A stretch of DNA of 64,000 nucleotides from Diogma glabrata. Lineage: Eukaryota > Arthropoda > Insecta > Diptera > Cylindrotomidae. Location: NCBI GenBank assembly GCA_963693315.1, contig OY856188.1, forward strand, positions 271,059,114 to 271,123,113, written 5' to 3'. Shown here one piece after another: positions 25,169-42,576 of this stretch. Positions within the stretch are counted from its first letter, which is position 1. Every line of letters starts with the position of its first letter. The position numbers and the translations under genes are program-made. A model generated the notes under the pieces. It was given only the letters and a program-made list of their open reading frames with translations, had not been told where the DNA came from and made no database searches.

Positions 25169-25531
25169 AAATTGTATGGATTGCAAAATGTTTCATAATT
25201 TGCACCATAATTTTTTAGATTCAGTTCTTATATTATTCTTGATGGGAGATTTTCCATCGGGGTGATATTATATCACAAATAATTTACTGAATTAATTGTT
25301 GATCATGTGTCAATAGACACAAGTGAAGACTAGTCATCTTCTTCTCACAGATACAAGTTTGTTATTCAATACTAGAATGTCTAGAGTATAACAAAACAGT
25401 GATCACCAGAGAAATTAATTGACTAAACCTGAATTTATTAAATGTATGTTTATGTAAATTTTTTGTTTTTACACTTCGCTAGTGTTGTAACCTAATTTTT
25501 GGTTATATACATTAGCGTTGACATTTTTTGG

Positions 25532-25623
25532 TAGAGTTTATCTAGTCGGCTAGCCCTGATGAGAATGATAGACTTTTTTAAAGTTTAAAAATTTTCTCAT
25601 TGGTTCGAAACTAGATCGCTCTA
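25532..25623 (+). ncRNA. Predicted hammerhead ribozyme, satellite monomer 3
   Basis: Same structure, 455 bp after monomer 2, with predicted cut between 25547 and 25548. Cleavage at successive copies would release 455-nt monomer RNAs. Confidence 0.75.
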
Positions 25624-25986
25624 AAATTGTATGGATTGCAAAATGTTTCATAATTTGCACCATAATTTTTTAGATTCAGTTCTTATATTATTCTTGATGG
25701 GAGATTTTCCATCGGGGTGATATTATATCACAAATAATTTACTGAATTAATTGTTGATCATGTGTCAATAGACACAAGTGAAGACTAGTCATCTTCTTCT
25801 CACAGATACAAGTTTGTTATTCAATACTAGAATGTCTAGAGTATAACAAAACAGTGATCACCAGAGAAATTAATTGACTAAACCTGAATTTATTAAATGT
25901 ATGTTTATGTAAATTTTTTGTTTTTACACTTCGCTAGTGTTGTAACCTAATTTTTGGTTATATACATTAGCGTTGACATTTTTTGG

Positions 25987-26078
25987 TAGAGTTTATCTAG
26001 TCGGCTAGCCCTGATGAGAATGATAGACTTTTTTAAAGTTTAAAAATTTTCTCATTGGTTCGAAACTAGATCGCTCTA
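25987..26078 (+). ncRNA. Predicted hammerhead ribozyme, satellite monomer 4
   Basis: Same structure in the last, 3'-truncated monomer, with predicted cut between 26002 and 26003. The array ends about 125 bases further on. Confidence 0.75.
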
Positions 26079-26204
26079 AAATTGTATGGATTGCAAAATG
26101 TTTCATAATTTGCACCATAATTTTTTAGATTCAGTTCTAATATTATTCTTGATGGGAGATTTTCCATCGGGGTGATATTATATCACAAATAATTTACTGA
26201 ATTA

Positions 26205-26990
26205 GTGGTTATTATAATAAGAGAGTTTTATTTTTGTTTCACCCATTTGACACTTTCGATTATGTTACGATTCCTTCCGCTAAGGAACAACAATATAGAA
26301 AAATAAAGTGAAGGATAAAACTGAGCCTTGAGGTACACCAGCTGTTATTTTAAGAATAACAGGAAGAATGTTGTTCATACTAGTTTTGCATATCAACTCC
26401 TAAAGACTGGATTTGGGGTACTTCCTTAGGAGTTTTCAAAACTCTCAAACTAAAACCAAGGCGCTCCGCGAACACAGGAGTTTTCCTTGCAGGCTCATTA
26501 ACGAATAGTCACCATCAATAATAGGAGGATACAAGATTTAGTACCAGAATTTAACAAATTAAAGTCACTGTAAAAACTTTTGTCAGAAATTGACAAATTG
26601 CAGATATTGCAATTGTTTCTTTTTTTTAATAACTGGTTTGATATTGAATTCCCAATACTGTTTGAATTTCCAATACTATACCCTTATCGACATCGACACT
26701 CGTAATATTTGGCATAGATGTGAGAAAGAGCTCTAAGATCTTTTATCGCCGCCACTACAAGGAGTGAAAGTTGGGCTTTTTACAATTTGCGTCAGGTCGT
26801 GCGATGCGACAAAAATTTCTGCCTACCATTGTTTTCGCCGTCGGTGGTCTTAGAAAATTCTAACCACGATTTGTTGTGGGGGTTGAATTCACCGGTAACG
26901 ATAAACTGTGAATTTTGAAATATTGCTCTAGTTTCGTCCACAAGATTAGTCAAAAGATTAAAAAATTCGGATTATGTTTGTGTGGGGACA
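26205..26990 (-). pseudogene. Internally deleted LINE remnant (EN to RT)
   Basis: Minus-strand fragments match the intact LINE at 42577-46510. Around 26800-26910 there is TGEFNPHNKSWLEFSKTTD, the endonuclease GDFN motif with one residue changed. Near 26400-26500 lie relics of the linker, with CCTAAAGACTGGATTTG as in the copy at 9606-11190. Near 26310 the GVPQGS motif of RT can be read. The distances are far too short for the complete protein, so most of the ORF is deleted. It immediately abuts the end of the satellite array. Confidence 0.68.
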
Positions 26991-26999
26991 GACATAATA

Positions 27000-27420
27000 C
27001 TATTGTGAAAAAAAAGTTAAGCTAGACGAGCCTTTAATACTACTGTATTGTAGCCATCACCATGTAGTTCAAAACTGAAAAGCGTTTACATGCAACATTC
27101 TCATGTGTAGTGCCAAGATGGTTTAGACACTACTATATCATAAAATGTAATGCAGATGATCGTTTGTTGAATAATAATAATATGTTGTGGTGCAAAAAGG
27201 TTTCCCTTAACACTACTTAGTAATTAAATTGTAGTGCAATTAATAGTACATATAGCACTACTATATAACAATGTGTAGTGCCAATTGTAACTTCGGTACA
27301 CTACTAGTGTTGCATGTAAATATGAAGAAGATGTAGTGCCAGTATTTTTGACTGTTACTACTTTGTAAGCGAATTTAGTAACTATATAAAGTTGTAATAC
27401 TGTCGGCTTACTTGTAGGCC
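27000..27420. repeat. Diverged short repeats with TGTAGTGCC motif
   Basis: TGTAGTGC-type words recur at about 27109, 27230, 27270 and 27332 with CACTACTATAT-type words between them. This suggests an old, strongly diverged tandem repeat of roughly 60 bp. No gene is seen. Confidence 0.45.
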
Positions 27421-28860
27421 AAACACTTCACACATAGAAACTTTAAATTGTATTATGTCTTTCACTGTTTGCACTTGAATCACTTCCAAACACTTCTGAC
27501 TCCCCAAATAAATTAAACAAGTTATTTTCAATGTACAATATATTTTGTTTTGAAGTTCACTTGATATAATTGCTTATAAAATAGTTCTAATTTTACTTAT
27601 TAATTTAATATAATTTGTTAACTTAATTTGAATTAATTCACTGTTTTAGCTGTTTTAGCTATCCGTTGAATTGTTTACTTAACTTGATTCACTTATTTTC
27701 TTATAATCGACTTAAACAAAAACTCACTTATTATTAACTTTAGCAAAAATGACTGACTTGATTTTTTAGTAGAAACTGTTTTTGGATTGATTTATTTATA
27801 TCGACTACTTTAATTGTCTGAACACTGACTGCTTGATTGTTAATGAAAATATTTCTTTTATAATTTTAAATTGATTACCTTTGGAAATTGATTTTTAAAT
27901 TGATATTTATTATTTATTGGTATTGCAATGAAAACGACCCACTGACCATATTTTAGTTTTTTGTTATTTAAAAATTATGTAATGTAATTTCGCGAATTAA
28001 GCGCTTATTTTAATTTTAATTTAAATAAAGATTTTGGTTATTATCGCGGAAATATTGTTTTAATAAAATTGGAATAAATGTACGGTTGTGAAATTTCGAT
28101 ATATAATTGAGAACAATTGAAAATGGAAAACTAGAGTTTAGGTCAGTGTTGCGTTTTTGTTAGACTATTTATTTTGAATTTATATTTAGATATTAAGGAA
28201 TGTTATTAATTAATTTGGAATATTCAGAGATACTAGATTCGAAATTTATAAGAATGTTAGCGAGATGTTAGCTTGGGAGTTTAGGTGTTTGGATATTTGT
28301 TTGCAGATACTACACATGAAAGTATGCACAAACACCTTGATGAAGCTTAAACCTGATTCAAGCCTATATTTGAAATTAAGTGTTACATCAGAGGGAAAGA
28401 TTCAGAAACATTTGTTTCTGCAAGAAAAAGAATATGCGGTTTGTCATACTCGAGATGATGGTGCAATGCATCACTGTTGGCATTCATTCCACAAATATTT
28501 TGAATTTGCATTTTAAAATTTTTATCAATTGTAATATTCATTTGATCAAAACATATTTTGTTTTAAAAATAGGTACTAAATAATAAATCTTATAGTAAAA
28601 TAGTAAAGTACGACAGATGCCAATATTTCGAGATAGGATGTAAGAATAGTTTTTTACATATCGAGGACTGAAAGTAAAAGACTACACCTGCGGTTTATAT
28701 TAAAGTCCGATGCGAAGCGAGGGCTTTTATTGATCCAAGGGCGTAACCTTCCTTTCAGCTAGAGTGTATGTACAACGTTTTACGCACAAATTCAACTTAG
28801 CTGGTCCAAATTGCTATATTAGTTAGAGCCAAGAAGTTTTAGAGCCAACTAATCCAAATT
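27421..28860. other. AT-rich stretch without a supported gene
   Basis: A plus-strand open frame at 28265-28516 (83 codons) has no recognisable domain and overlaps another in a different frame, so it is not called. The short segment TCCGATGCGAAGCGAGGGC at about 28708 is GC-richer than its surroundings; its GCGAAGCGA word recurs at about 29433 in the tandem repeat to the right. Confidence 0.4.
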
Positions 28861-28869
28861 ATAATCAAA

Positions 28870-30520
28870 ATCGTACTAGAAATAGTAATCAGTACGTAAT
28901 ATTCACTATTTTTTCGTATGACACGATTCCCCTAGTAACCAGTTTAAATTTATTTGATCTAGCTGAACCAAATTGATATTTAGTTTCTAATAAAAAACAT
29001 CATCAAAGCCTATACCAAATCAAATTTTAATTAAAATCGTACTAGGAATAATCAGTACGTAATATACATTATTTTTTCGTATGACACATTTTCCCGTGTA
29101 ACCCGTGTGATGTGCAAATAGTATTTAAGCCATTCAGTTTGAATTTATTTGATCTAGCTGGACTAAATTGCAATTTTGTTTCTAATAATAAAGATATTTT
29201 TTCGTATGACACATTTTCCCGTGTCACCCGTGTGATGTGTGAATAGTATTTAAGCCTTTCAGTTTGAATGTATTTGATCTAGCTGGACCAAATTGTTATT
29301 TTGTTTCTAATAATAAACATCATCAAAGCCTACCAAATCAAATTTTAATTAAAATCGTACTAGGAATAATCAGTACGTAATATACATTATTTTTTCGTAT
29401 GACACATTTTCCCGTGTAACCCGTGTGATGTGCGAAGCGAATAGTATTTAAGCCATTCAGTTTGAATTTATTTGATCTAGCTGAACTAAATTGCGATTTT
29501 GTTTCTAATAATAAAGATATTTTTTCGTATGACACATTTTCCCGTGTAACCCGTGTGATGTGCGAATAGTATTTAAGCCATTCAGTTTGAATGTATTTGA
29601 TTTAGCTGGACTAAATTGCAATTTTGTTTCTAATAATAAACATATTGTTTCGTATGACACATTTTCCCGTGTAACCCGTGTGATGTGCGAATAGTATTTA
29701 AGCCTTCCAGTTTGAATGTATTTGATCTAGCTGGGCCAAATTGCAATTTTGATTCTAATCATAAACATATTTTTTCGTATGACACATTTTCCCGTGCAAC
29801 CCGTGTGATGTGCGAATAGTATTTAAGCCATTCAGTTTGAATGTATTTGATTTAGCTGGGACTAAATTGCAATTTTGTTTCTAATAATAAACATATTTTT
29901 TCGTATGACACATTTTCCCGTGTAACCCGTGTGATGTGCGAATAGTATTTAAGCCATTCAGTTTGAATGTATTTGATCTAGCTGAATCAAATTGCAATTT
30001 AGTTTCTAATAATAAACATTATCAAAGCCTACCAAATCAAATTTTAATTAAAATCGTACTGGAAATAATTATTCCGAATTTATTTATTTATTTAGTCAAA
30101 TTAAGACAGTACAAAGAAATTACTAAAATCTAACACTTAATGACTAAAATAAATCTAAAATTTTAATACATATTAAAAAATAACAACAGAAAAAGAAAAG
30201 AATCAAGAATCAAACGGTATTGATTATTATTTTTTATTATTTTTTAATAATTAATAATTATTATTTTTTATTATTTTTTATTAATTATTATTTTTTTTTC
30301 GTATGACACATTTTCCCGTGTAATCCGTGTGATGTGCGAATAGTATTTAAGTCTTTCAGTTTGAATTTATTTGATCTAGCTGGACAAAATTGCAATTTTG
30401 TTACTAATAATAAACATTATCAATTCCTACCAAATCAAATTTTAATCAAAATCGTACTAGAAATAGTAATTAGTACGCAATTTTCACTATTTTTTCGCAT
30501 CACATAATTTCCCGTGTAAC
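28870..30520. repeat. ~127-bp tandem repeat with an optional ~65-bp module
   Basis: The word TTTCGTATGACACATTTTCC marks unit starts at about 29070, 29198, 29391, 29519, 29646, 29773 and 29900, with older units near 28913, 30293 and 30490. Steps are 127-128 bp, except one of about 193 where a module with AAATCGTACTAGGAATAATC is present. Units also carry CCCGTGTAACCCGTGTGATG and TTTGATCTAGCTGGAC. The array is interrupted at 30070-30290 by AT-rich sequence. Open frames in this stretch are by-products. Confidence 0.88.
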
Positions 30521-30524
30521 CCGT

Positions 30525-30650
30525 GTATGTTGGTGATTTTAATTAATAAACATTTGGTATAAAAATATTAATTAAAATCACCAAATATAATTATTTGGTG
30601 ATTTTAATTAATAAACTAAAATATTGAAAAAAAATCACCATAACTCCCCA
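30525..30650. repeat. Interlaced inverted repeats around TTTGGTGATTTTAATTAATA
   Basis: GGTGATTTTAATTAATAAAC occurs twice in direct orientation (about 30532 and 30596), with its complement between them, so two alternative hairpins could form. It may be the ends of a small palindromic element. No protein content. Confidence 0.55.
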
Positions 30651-30889
30651 TGAAAATGCATAAGTAAAGTATTATAAAAATTTCATTTCAAATATAACAT
30701 GATTTCCCGTGTGACCCGTGTGTGGTGCGGTTAGACACTCCCTAAATAAATTCGAATTATATGACAATCAATCTCAATATTGTAGTAAACACTAAACATA
30801 AATTGAGTTTCACTTTGTTACTTCACCACAATTTTAAACTGTGTGCAGTAATGCAATCTATCGTGAAAAAAAAAATCTTACATACCCCA

Positions 30890-31690
30890 AATTTGGTTTT
30901 TTCTTTTGTTTTGGACAATCCTCTATCTAAATAGCCAATAAAAATTTTGGTGTACATCTGTATGTGCGTGGGTGGGTGACCTTACTGCATAGGATATTGA
31001 TGAAAATTTGGCAAATGATTCAGGCTCACTTGAAAATGGAAGATCTGGGTTCATTTCAAATTTGGACAAAATGCCGGGGGGGGGGTCTCCCGAACACCTC
31101 TAAGTTTAAATCTTGAATAACTTCTAATTCCGGCTTATGATCTTATTGAAACTTAGTATATAAGGTTTTCAATATTTCTGCATACCAACCTCGGATTTGT
31201 CACTTCTGGTTAAATAGTCTTTTTTTTAAGGGTTTATCCCTACTGTAGCCCACAATTAACGATCGATTTTCATGAAACGTTGGTAAAAGCTTTCAAATAT
31301 CATGAGAAAGATTTTATCAGCTTTTGGAGTACATTGGATAAAGGGTTGGGGGGGTCCACCATGCAACAGGGGTTTTTTACGCAATGTTTTTTATGTTTGT
31401 TGGGAGCATAAAACATTCGTTCGTGTATGAATTTTGATGACACTTTGGAAAAAGATGCAAACATGTATGACAAGGAACTGATTAGTTTTTGAGCGATAGT
31501 GACCAAAGTGGTGTGGGGTCCCCGGAGCACCTGTTTTTTCAAAAGCTCAATAACATCTGTACCTGATAATCGAACTGAATGAAACTTTGTACATCAGCAT
31601 ATAATATGGTTCACAACCGTTTTGCATCGCAACTTTCGGTTTTCCACTTACGATAAAAAATTTTTTTTTGTAATTTTTTGCAGTTTTTTC
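30890..31690. repeat. Dispersed repeat family R, first copy
   Basis: Characteristic words are GTTTGTTGGGAGCATA, GAACTGATTAGTTTTTGAGCG and ACATCTGTACCTGATAATCGA. The same order of words appears at 42380-42576 and 46518-46840. A G run (31074-31086) and CTCCCGAACACC are also shared. No reading frame is conserved, so this is a non-coding repeat of unknown class. The 80-codon minus-strand frame at 31300-31542 is not thought to be a gene. Confidence 0.72.
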
Positions 31691-33559
<1,869 letters not shown>

Positions 33560-34867
33560 ACATTTTTTTCTATAAAATTTTTATCTAAAATTAACCCTTT
33601 TCAAGTTATAAATTAATTTAAAATATTTAATGGTAATCTATACAATTTTTTGGTTTAAAAAGCGAAAACTCTAAAAAAAATGTTATATAATTTTATAAAA
33701 CAAATTTTTACTAAACAAAAGGGCTTTCAGCAATATCCTATGCCTTGTTCAGTCTTAGGTGAACATATTCAAATGAACTCCAATTTATTATCTTGAACTT
33801 TGTTATTTCCAAACACATAATAAAGTAAAAGACAATAAATTGGCAATCAGAATTTATAATTATATTGAATTTGCAATTTGTAAATATTTAAAATATATTA
33901 AATTATGTAAGTTAACACAAAATTGCTATTTGGGCAATATACAGAAGAACATCAGCAATTTTAGTTTTAAGTACTTATTTGTTGGTATAATCAATGTATA
34001 CCAATTTGTATATAAACCACAAATTTAAATGAATAAAATATAGTTTTTTACGAACAACTATCGAGTTATTGTTATTGTCATAGCACCCACCAGAGGCGAG
34101 CGGATAACAATCCACTAATAATCGAATTGTGTTTATTCTGATTAAGAATAAGACAGCCTTATTTAGTTTTGTCCAAAAATCATTAAATCTAGAAATCCAA
34201 ATTTGTCCAAAAATGTTTTTGTAAATAAGTATTTTGTGGTTGAAAGGTAAGAATGATTCTGCAAATTCTGTATGCAGCTCTTCGATGTTGCTTTTACTTT
34301 TTGTATTTTTGCCTGATTTTGAATTTTAAGGATTTGAATCCAAGAATTTATTAGCAAGATAAAAAATTAAAAAGGCTAAACAAACTATTAAAAAAATTTT
34401 TTTTTAATTATACTGAAGCAATAGTTTTCTAGGAAAATAGAAATTTTTTTCCTTGTAATTCTTAAAATAAAACTTAATCTGTAGTTGCAAAAATAGGTAT
34501 ATAAGATAATAAATATTTGAATTTTAATAATTTTTAATCAATAACAATACATACTTATTTTTTATTATAATCAATTTATTTTTTTAATGTACAAGTATTT
34601 TTGATTCATGAAAATTTTACTTTTTAATTTATTTATTTTTTTTTTTACATTTGGTACAACCCAATAGAGGTTTGAATTATTGATTATTATTTTTTATTTA
34701 CTTTGAATAAGAAATTATAAAAATATGTTTAATTTTGTCAGCAGTTAACCTAAAAAATAAATCATTTATTTAATTCAAATAATATCAATTCTAAAAGATA
34801 AATAAAAAAGTTTAAATTAAAATTTACCTTTTATATTGATTTTTTAAATTCGTATGCTCTTTTATTA

Positions 34868-36870
34868 TCATAAGAAGTTCCAGTCAACAGCTTTTGAGCT
34901 ATTAGAATATCTTTTGATTGATAGTTTATTTTTGGATTTAATTATAAATGCATGATTCTTAAGAATTTGAGGTACTGACTGTGCATCACTAAATCGTTTA
35001 TTTAGCTTTCTTCTCATTTTATCATGTTGTACTTTACTAAATAAATAAATATTCATTTCTTTAAAATAACTTTTGCCCCATTTGTATAAGGTGTCTGCAT
35101 TTAAAATTGCGTCTTTTGGCTTCGCAATCAAACTTGCTTTGATTGCTTTGATTGCTCCTCTCTTAAATATTGCACCTATTCCATCACACGCACTCTTACC
35201 ATGAGATGTTGCACTAAAATGCCATTCTGCACTTACATTGAAATCATTCTGATGTTGAATTAAATTTGAAATCGAGTATTTGTTTTTAAAATGTTGTTTT
35301 GCTCCATCCGTGTAGTAAAAAATCTTTTTAAGATTTTTCACGTCTTTTTTGATAATTGGAATTAATAACGTTTGTATAGTATGAACAGCAGCTGTATCGT
35401 GTTTGGTACTTTCTGATAAAAATAAATTACTCTTATGTTTTAATACGCCTTTTTCTTTATAATAGTATACACAAGTGAACACTGTACATTGATCATTATT
35501 ATAATGGAATGCTTGGGCAGCATTTTGGCAAACATAAGCGTAATTTTCAGAAAAGTCCATCATTACTAGTACTTCGTCTTCTTTTAGATTTTCCTTTTTT
35601 CCTGAAACAAAATTTGTTTGCTCCTTTGCAATAAAAGAGTGAGGCTTTAATATTTCTAATTTTTCAAATAATAAAGTTATGTAGTCACTAAGCGATAGAG
35701 TTTGATTAACAAAAGTTGTTCGATCTGTTTCAGTCCAGGCACAAAATTCTACATCTGAGATAGATAAATCATCTAATAAATTCGCTATTCTCTCAGAAAA
35801 CATTGAAGAATCTATACACTTTTTACAATCACCCAAATGACATTTCGGAGTTGGATAATCACACATAATTTCACTTAAACAATCTTTATAATTTTTGACT
35901 GGCTTAAGCCAATCATCTGTGAGTTTTTCAATATTAATAGCATCTAACATTAGTTTAACATTCTGATGAATGGTACACACACAAACCTAATGTGTACCTG
36001 TAGCTCCAGCAGTTACGCAATTTTTTGGTTTTAGTTTATAAAAAGAAGTAAAACTTATATCGACATTTGGATGTGAGTCATTGAATAACACATATAATTC
36101 TCTTGTACTCATAAGTAATAATCTTTTTTGAATTTTTTGTTTTTCGCCATCTATTATTACTGAAATACAGTCTTTTACCCCAGCCATAATTCTGCTATTA
36201 GCATCGCTATTGTAGAAGTCAATTACTGCCTCAATAGTCTCAGATGGAAACAGTATCTAAATTTTGCAGTAGTTTCTCCTAATACACCCTTACTAGCTCT
36301 TAATTTTTTAGATTGTTTTGCCATATGACAAGTTGTTCCGAATTCAGAAACTATTTTTCTTTCACTCCAGGACAGTGGGGCTAAGGTAAGAATACGCAGC
36401 TTTAATGGGTCATTTTTCGGCAAAGAAGAAAATTTGCTTTTCAGATTATTTAGTATTTCTTCTAATTCAATTTCCCTAAGTGATTTTACATCATTGAGAC
36501 TATTACTATTATTTTCTGAATTATTACTTGAATCTATACTCTCTTTAAATTCACTAGATCCATCTTCTTTACGTGATTCAGTAACAGTATAATTTTGCTC
36601 CGTACAGTTTTTTAAACCGTTATTTAATTCTATAATATTTTCATCAATTTCTATGCTTTCAATAAAACTATCAGATCCTTTACTCATTTGCTTTTCCTTT
36701 CTTTCCTTATTGGCCCTTTTTTCACATTTACTGCAAATCCAAGAATTTTTTGGTATATTTGGAAAGCTATTTAAAATATACTTAGACACTTTTCGGCCTG
36801 TTTTTAATAAGTGCTTTTTTCCACCAGGTTTTGCGAATAGGCTGACACATCGATCAGAATGAGAAGGCAT
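34868..36870 (-). pseudogene. Transposase-like gene with one frameshift and one stop
   Basis: Three consecutive minus-strand blocks (36223-36870, 35987-36187, 34868-35980) form one gene of about 640 codons. Block 1 begins MPSHSDRCVSLF and has a CSKCEKR cysteine pair and a serine/asparagine-rich linker. A 1-base frameshift near 36246 leads to block 2, and a single TAG (35987-35989), between GATGTH and VCVCTIHQNV, separates it from block 3. Block 3 carries MMDFSENYAYV (aspartate), FYYTDGAKQHFKNKY (aspartate) and FSATSHGKSACDGIGA. These look like an RNase H-fold DDE/D catalytic core and recur in uncharacterised arthropod transposon proteins. I cannot name the superfamily. Location between long inverted repeats supports a transposase role. 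Confidence 0.75.
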
Positions 36871-38449
36871 TATTTGAATACTTATCTAAATGAGTGGTTT
36901 AATATAAAAATTAATAAATAGAATAATTTATTCCCATCAACAACAGAAAGCACGTTAAAAATTTCCATAAAAGCCACAGTCAACATGATAAGATTTTTTA
37001 TGTTTATCAATTTTATATAAAGCAAAATTCTTAAATCATTATTTTCTCGTCCATTCCGAACTTTTCTACTCTATTTCTTGGCGGTGAAAATTAGAAAATA
37101 TTGAGTGCATTTACAAAAATAGGTGAAAAGTACAAAAAGGCTGCCAAAAATCAAGAATTTGGTAGCTAAATATAGGTGGGATAGTTTATTTTTAGTTGCC
37201 ATTTCGAGAAAAAATCAATATAAAAAAATCTCATTATAAAATTATTCAAAACGAAAATTCGAAATTAAAAAAAAATTAATTAAAAAAATAAGCGAAAACT
37301 AAAATATTTATTGGCGTAAGAAAATTTCGATGGGACATTGCTTTTTGAGAACTCTGGATCCAAAACTTGCAGCATTATAAGTTCAGTTTTTATAAAGATC
37401 AAACTTCCCACCAAGTCACGTGACCAATTGAAGATCTGACCAAAAATTTAGATTCCGCAGGAAATTTTAACTTAGGTTATATGAGCATTTCTACCAGAAA
37501 ACACGTTTTAATAGCATCAAAAATTAAAAAAAAAATTTTACGGACGCACGCCTATTTAGAAAACTTTTTCTCTCAAAACTTTTGCCACCAAAAAATACAA
37601 AAGACAACAAATTTTTAATTCTTTACGGACGCAGTACCAAATTTTTTTTTAAATGGAAGTACTAATTTTAGAAATTCAATATTTTTTAATAATTCGTATT
37701 TTTTGTATTTAAATTTTTTCCGCCATAAATTAAAAAAATTCCATTTATTTTTGTTTGACGTAATGCCTAATTTTTTTATATGAAAGTAATTAGTTTTACA
37801 AATATCGTTTTAATACAAATATATTTTCCATAATTATGTGTAACATAATGTATTCTTTGTTGTTAATGGTTTAATAATAATGTATCACCAAAAAAATATT
37901 AATTTTTACAAAACTTACTTATTAGATTTCCTTTTACAAATTTATGCACAGAATTCACTAGTATTAATTTTCATTTAATAAAAATTAATCTTTAATTCAC
38001 AATATTTTATTTTAAACAGGTTAGATAATATTATGCCCATAATTATGAAAGTGGTCTAACATTTCTTGTTTTGAGATATTTAAAGGTTTGCAAATGATTA
38101 AATTAAAAAACATTTTTCTATTATGAAAAATTTTATTTTAGGGCTTTGCTAGTCTTCAATAATGAAAGTTTATTATGCATTTGAAATTTTGTAAAAATCT
38201 CATTCCGAAATATGCTTTTTACAGTTTGAATTGACTTAGACGATTTTCATAATTAACTGAACGGCGTATAAATGACTTAACGCAAATGCAAACTTCGAAA
38301 TTCTAATGTTATTTATTAATTATTTTCCCAACTCATTATTTATTACGAAATCAGCGAAAATGCATTAAAAATACGGTTTTTCCTAATACTCTGAATAACG
38401 ATATTTTTCATATCATAGAAAAAATTATGGGACCTTCTGGGAATGAACC

Positions 38450-38580
38450 CAAATAGAATAAAATTTAAATCATCCTAATCGAACGAGCCGTTTTTGAGAA
38501 ATCGGTGTACATACATAAAAAAAAAACCTACAGTGAAACACAGAACCTCCTTCTTTTCTGAAGTCGGTTAAAAATAAAAT
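38450..38580 (+). repeat. Dispersed repeat tail (CTTCTTTTCTGAAGTCGGTT)
   Basis: The string ending TTTCTGAAGTCGGTTAAAAA, preceded by ATCGGTGTACATACAT and an A run, resembles a tail I recall from many arthropod repeats. It lies just inside the right inverted repeat and may be a separate small insertion. The similarity is from memory. Confidence 0.4.
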
Positions 38581-38601
38581 TTCTGACAGCAAAAAAAAAT
38601 T

Positions 38602-39158
38602 ATCTTAGAAATACCCAAAGAACATGCTTAATTTTTTTCCAAAAAATTTGGAGCATTTTAAGGTTTTGTCCAAAACGGCCAAATCAAGAAATCCAAAAAT
38701 GCCCAAATTTTTTTCTGAAAGTAAATGCGTGTTCTTTACTTAATTTTAAGCTTTTTTTATTCTTTAAAATTTTTTCTTAACATGCTTTGTTTGTTAGTAA
38801 ACACTTGTTAAAATTCAAGCATTTATTATTTTATTGACCCAATTTTACCCCAAAGGGTTCAATTATTAAAATTTTTTTGATAGATGAATTCTTTAGATTT
38901 TTTGACGGAGAACACGATTCCGTTCTAAAATTTAAAAAAAAAAATTTTTTTAAGTACTTTTTATGAACTCTTTAATTTTTGAAGCTCGTTTTAGGCCAAA
39001 ATAAGGACCAAAATATTAAAACCTAATTAAAATGGACAATCGGGCCATAGGACATTTAATAGTATTGATTTCAACAAAGAGTTTGAGCCCTCATTCATCA
39101 TTATATCTCAAATATAAAAATGTGACGGCCAAGTGATTGATTCTAGTTAATTTTGCCC
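38602..39158 (-). repeat. Right terminal inverted repeat of the 6.15-kb transposon
   Basis: Inverted counterpart of 33006-33559, with occasional single-base and A-run differences. The outer end is GCCC followed by ATATATATAT. Confidence 0.9.

Positions 39159-42576
<3,418 letters not shown>

Larger units (their letters stand above)
24431..26204 (+). repeat. 455-bp satellite array, four head-to-tail monomers
   Basis: The word CTTCTCACAG recurs at 24431, 24886, 25341 and 25796, exactly 455 bp apart. The copies look nearly identical; one visible change is TTCTAATATT for TTCTTATATT in the last. The fourth copy ends near 26204, about 46 bases short of a full unit. Each monomer contains a predicted hammerhead ribozyme. 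There is no protein-coding frame. Such uniformity means recent amplification or strong homogenisation, for example by unequal exchange or rolling-circle reinsertion. Confidence 0.95.

Noticed and set aside
24431..26204. CRISPR-like array
   Set aside because: Repeats are contiguous 455-bp monomers with no spacers, in a eukaryotic genome.
28265..28583. Two overlapping plus-strand frames of 83 and 67 codons
   Set aside because: They overlap in different frames, and neither has a recognisable domain.
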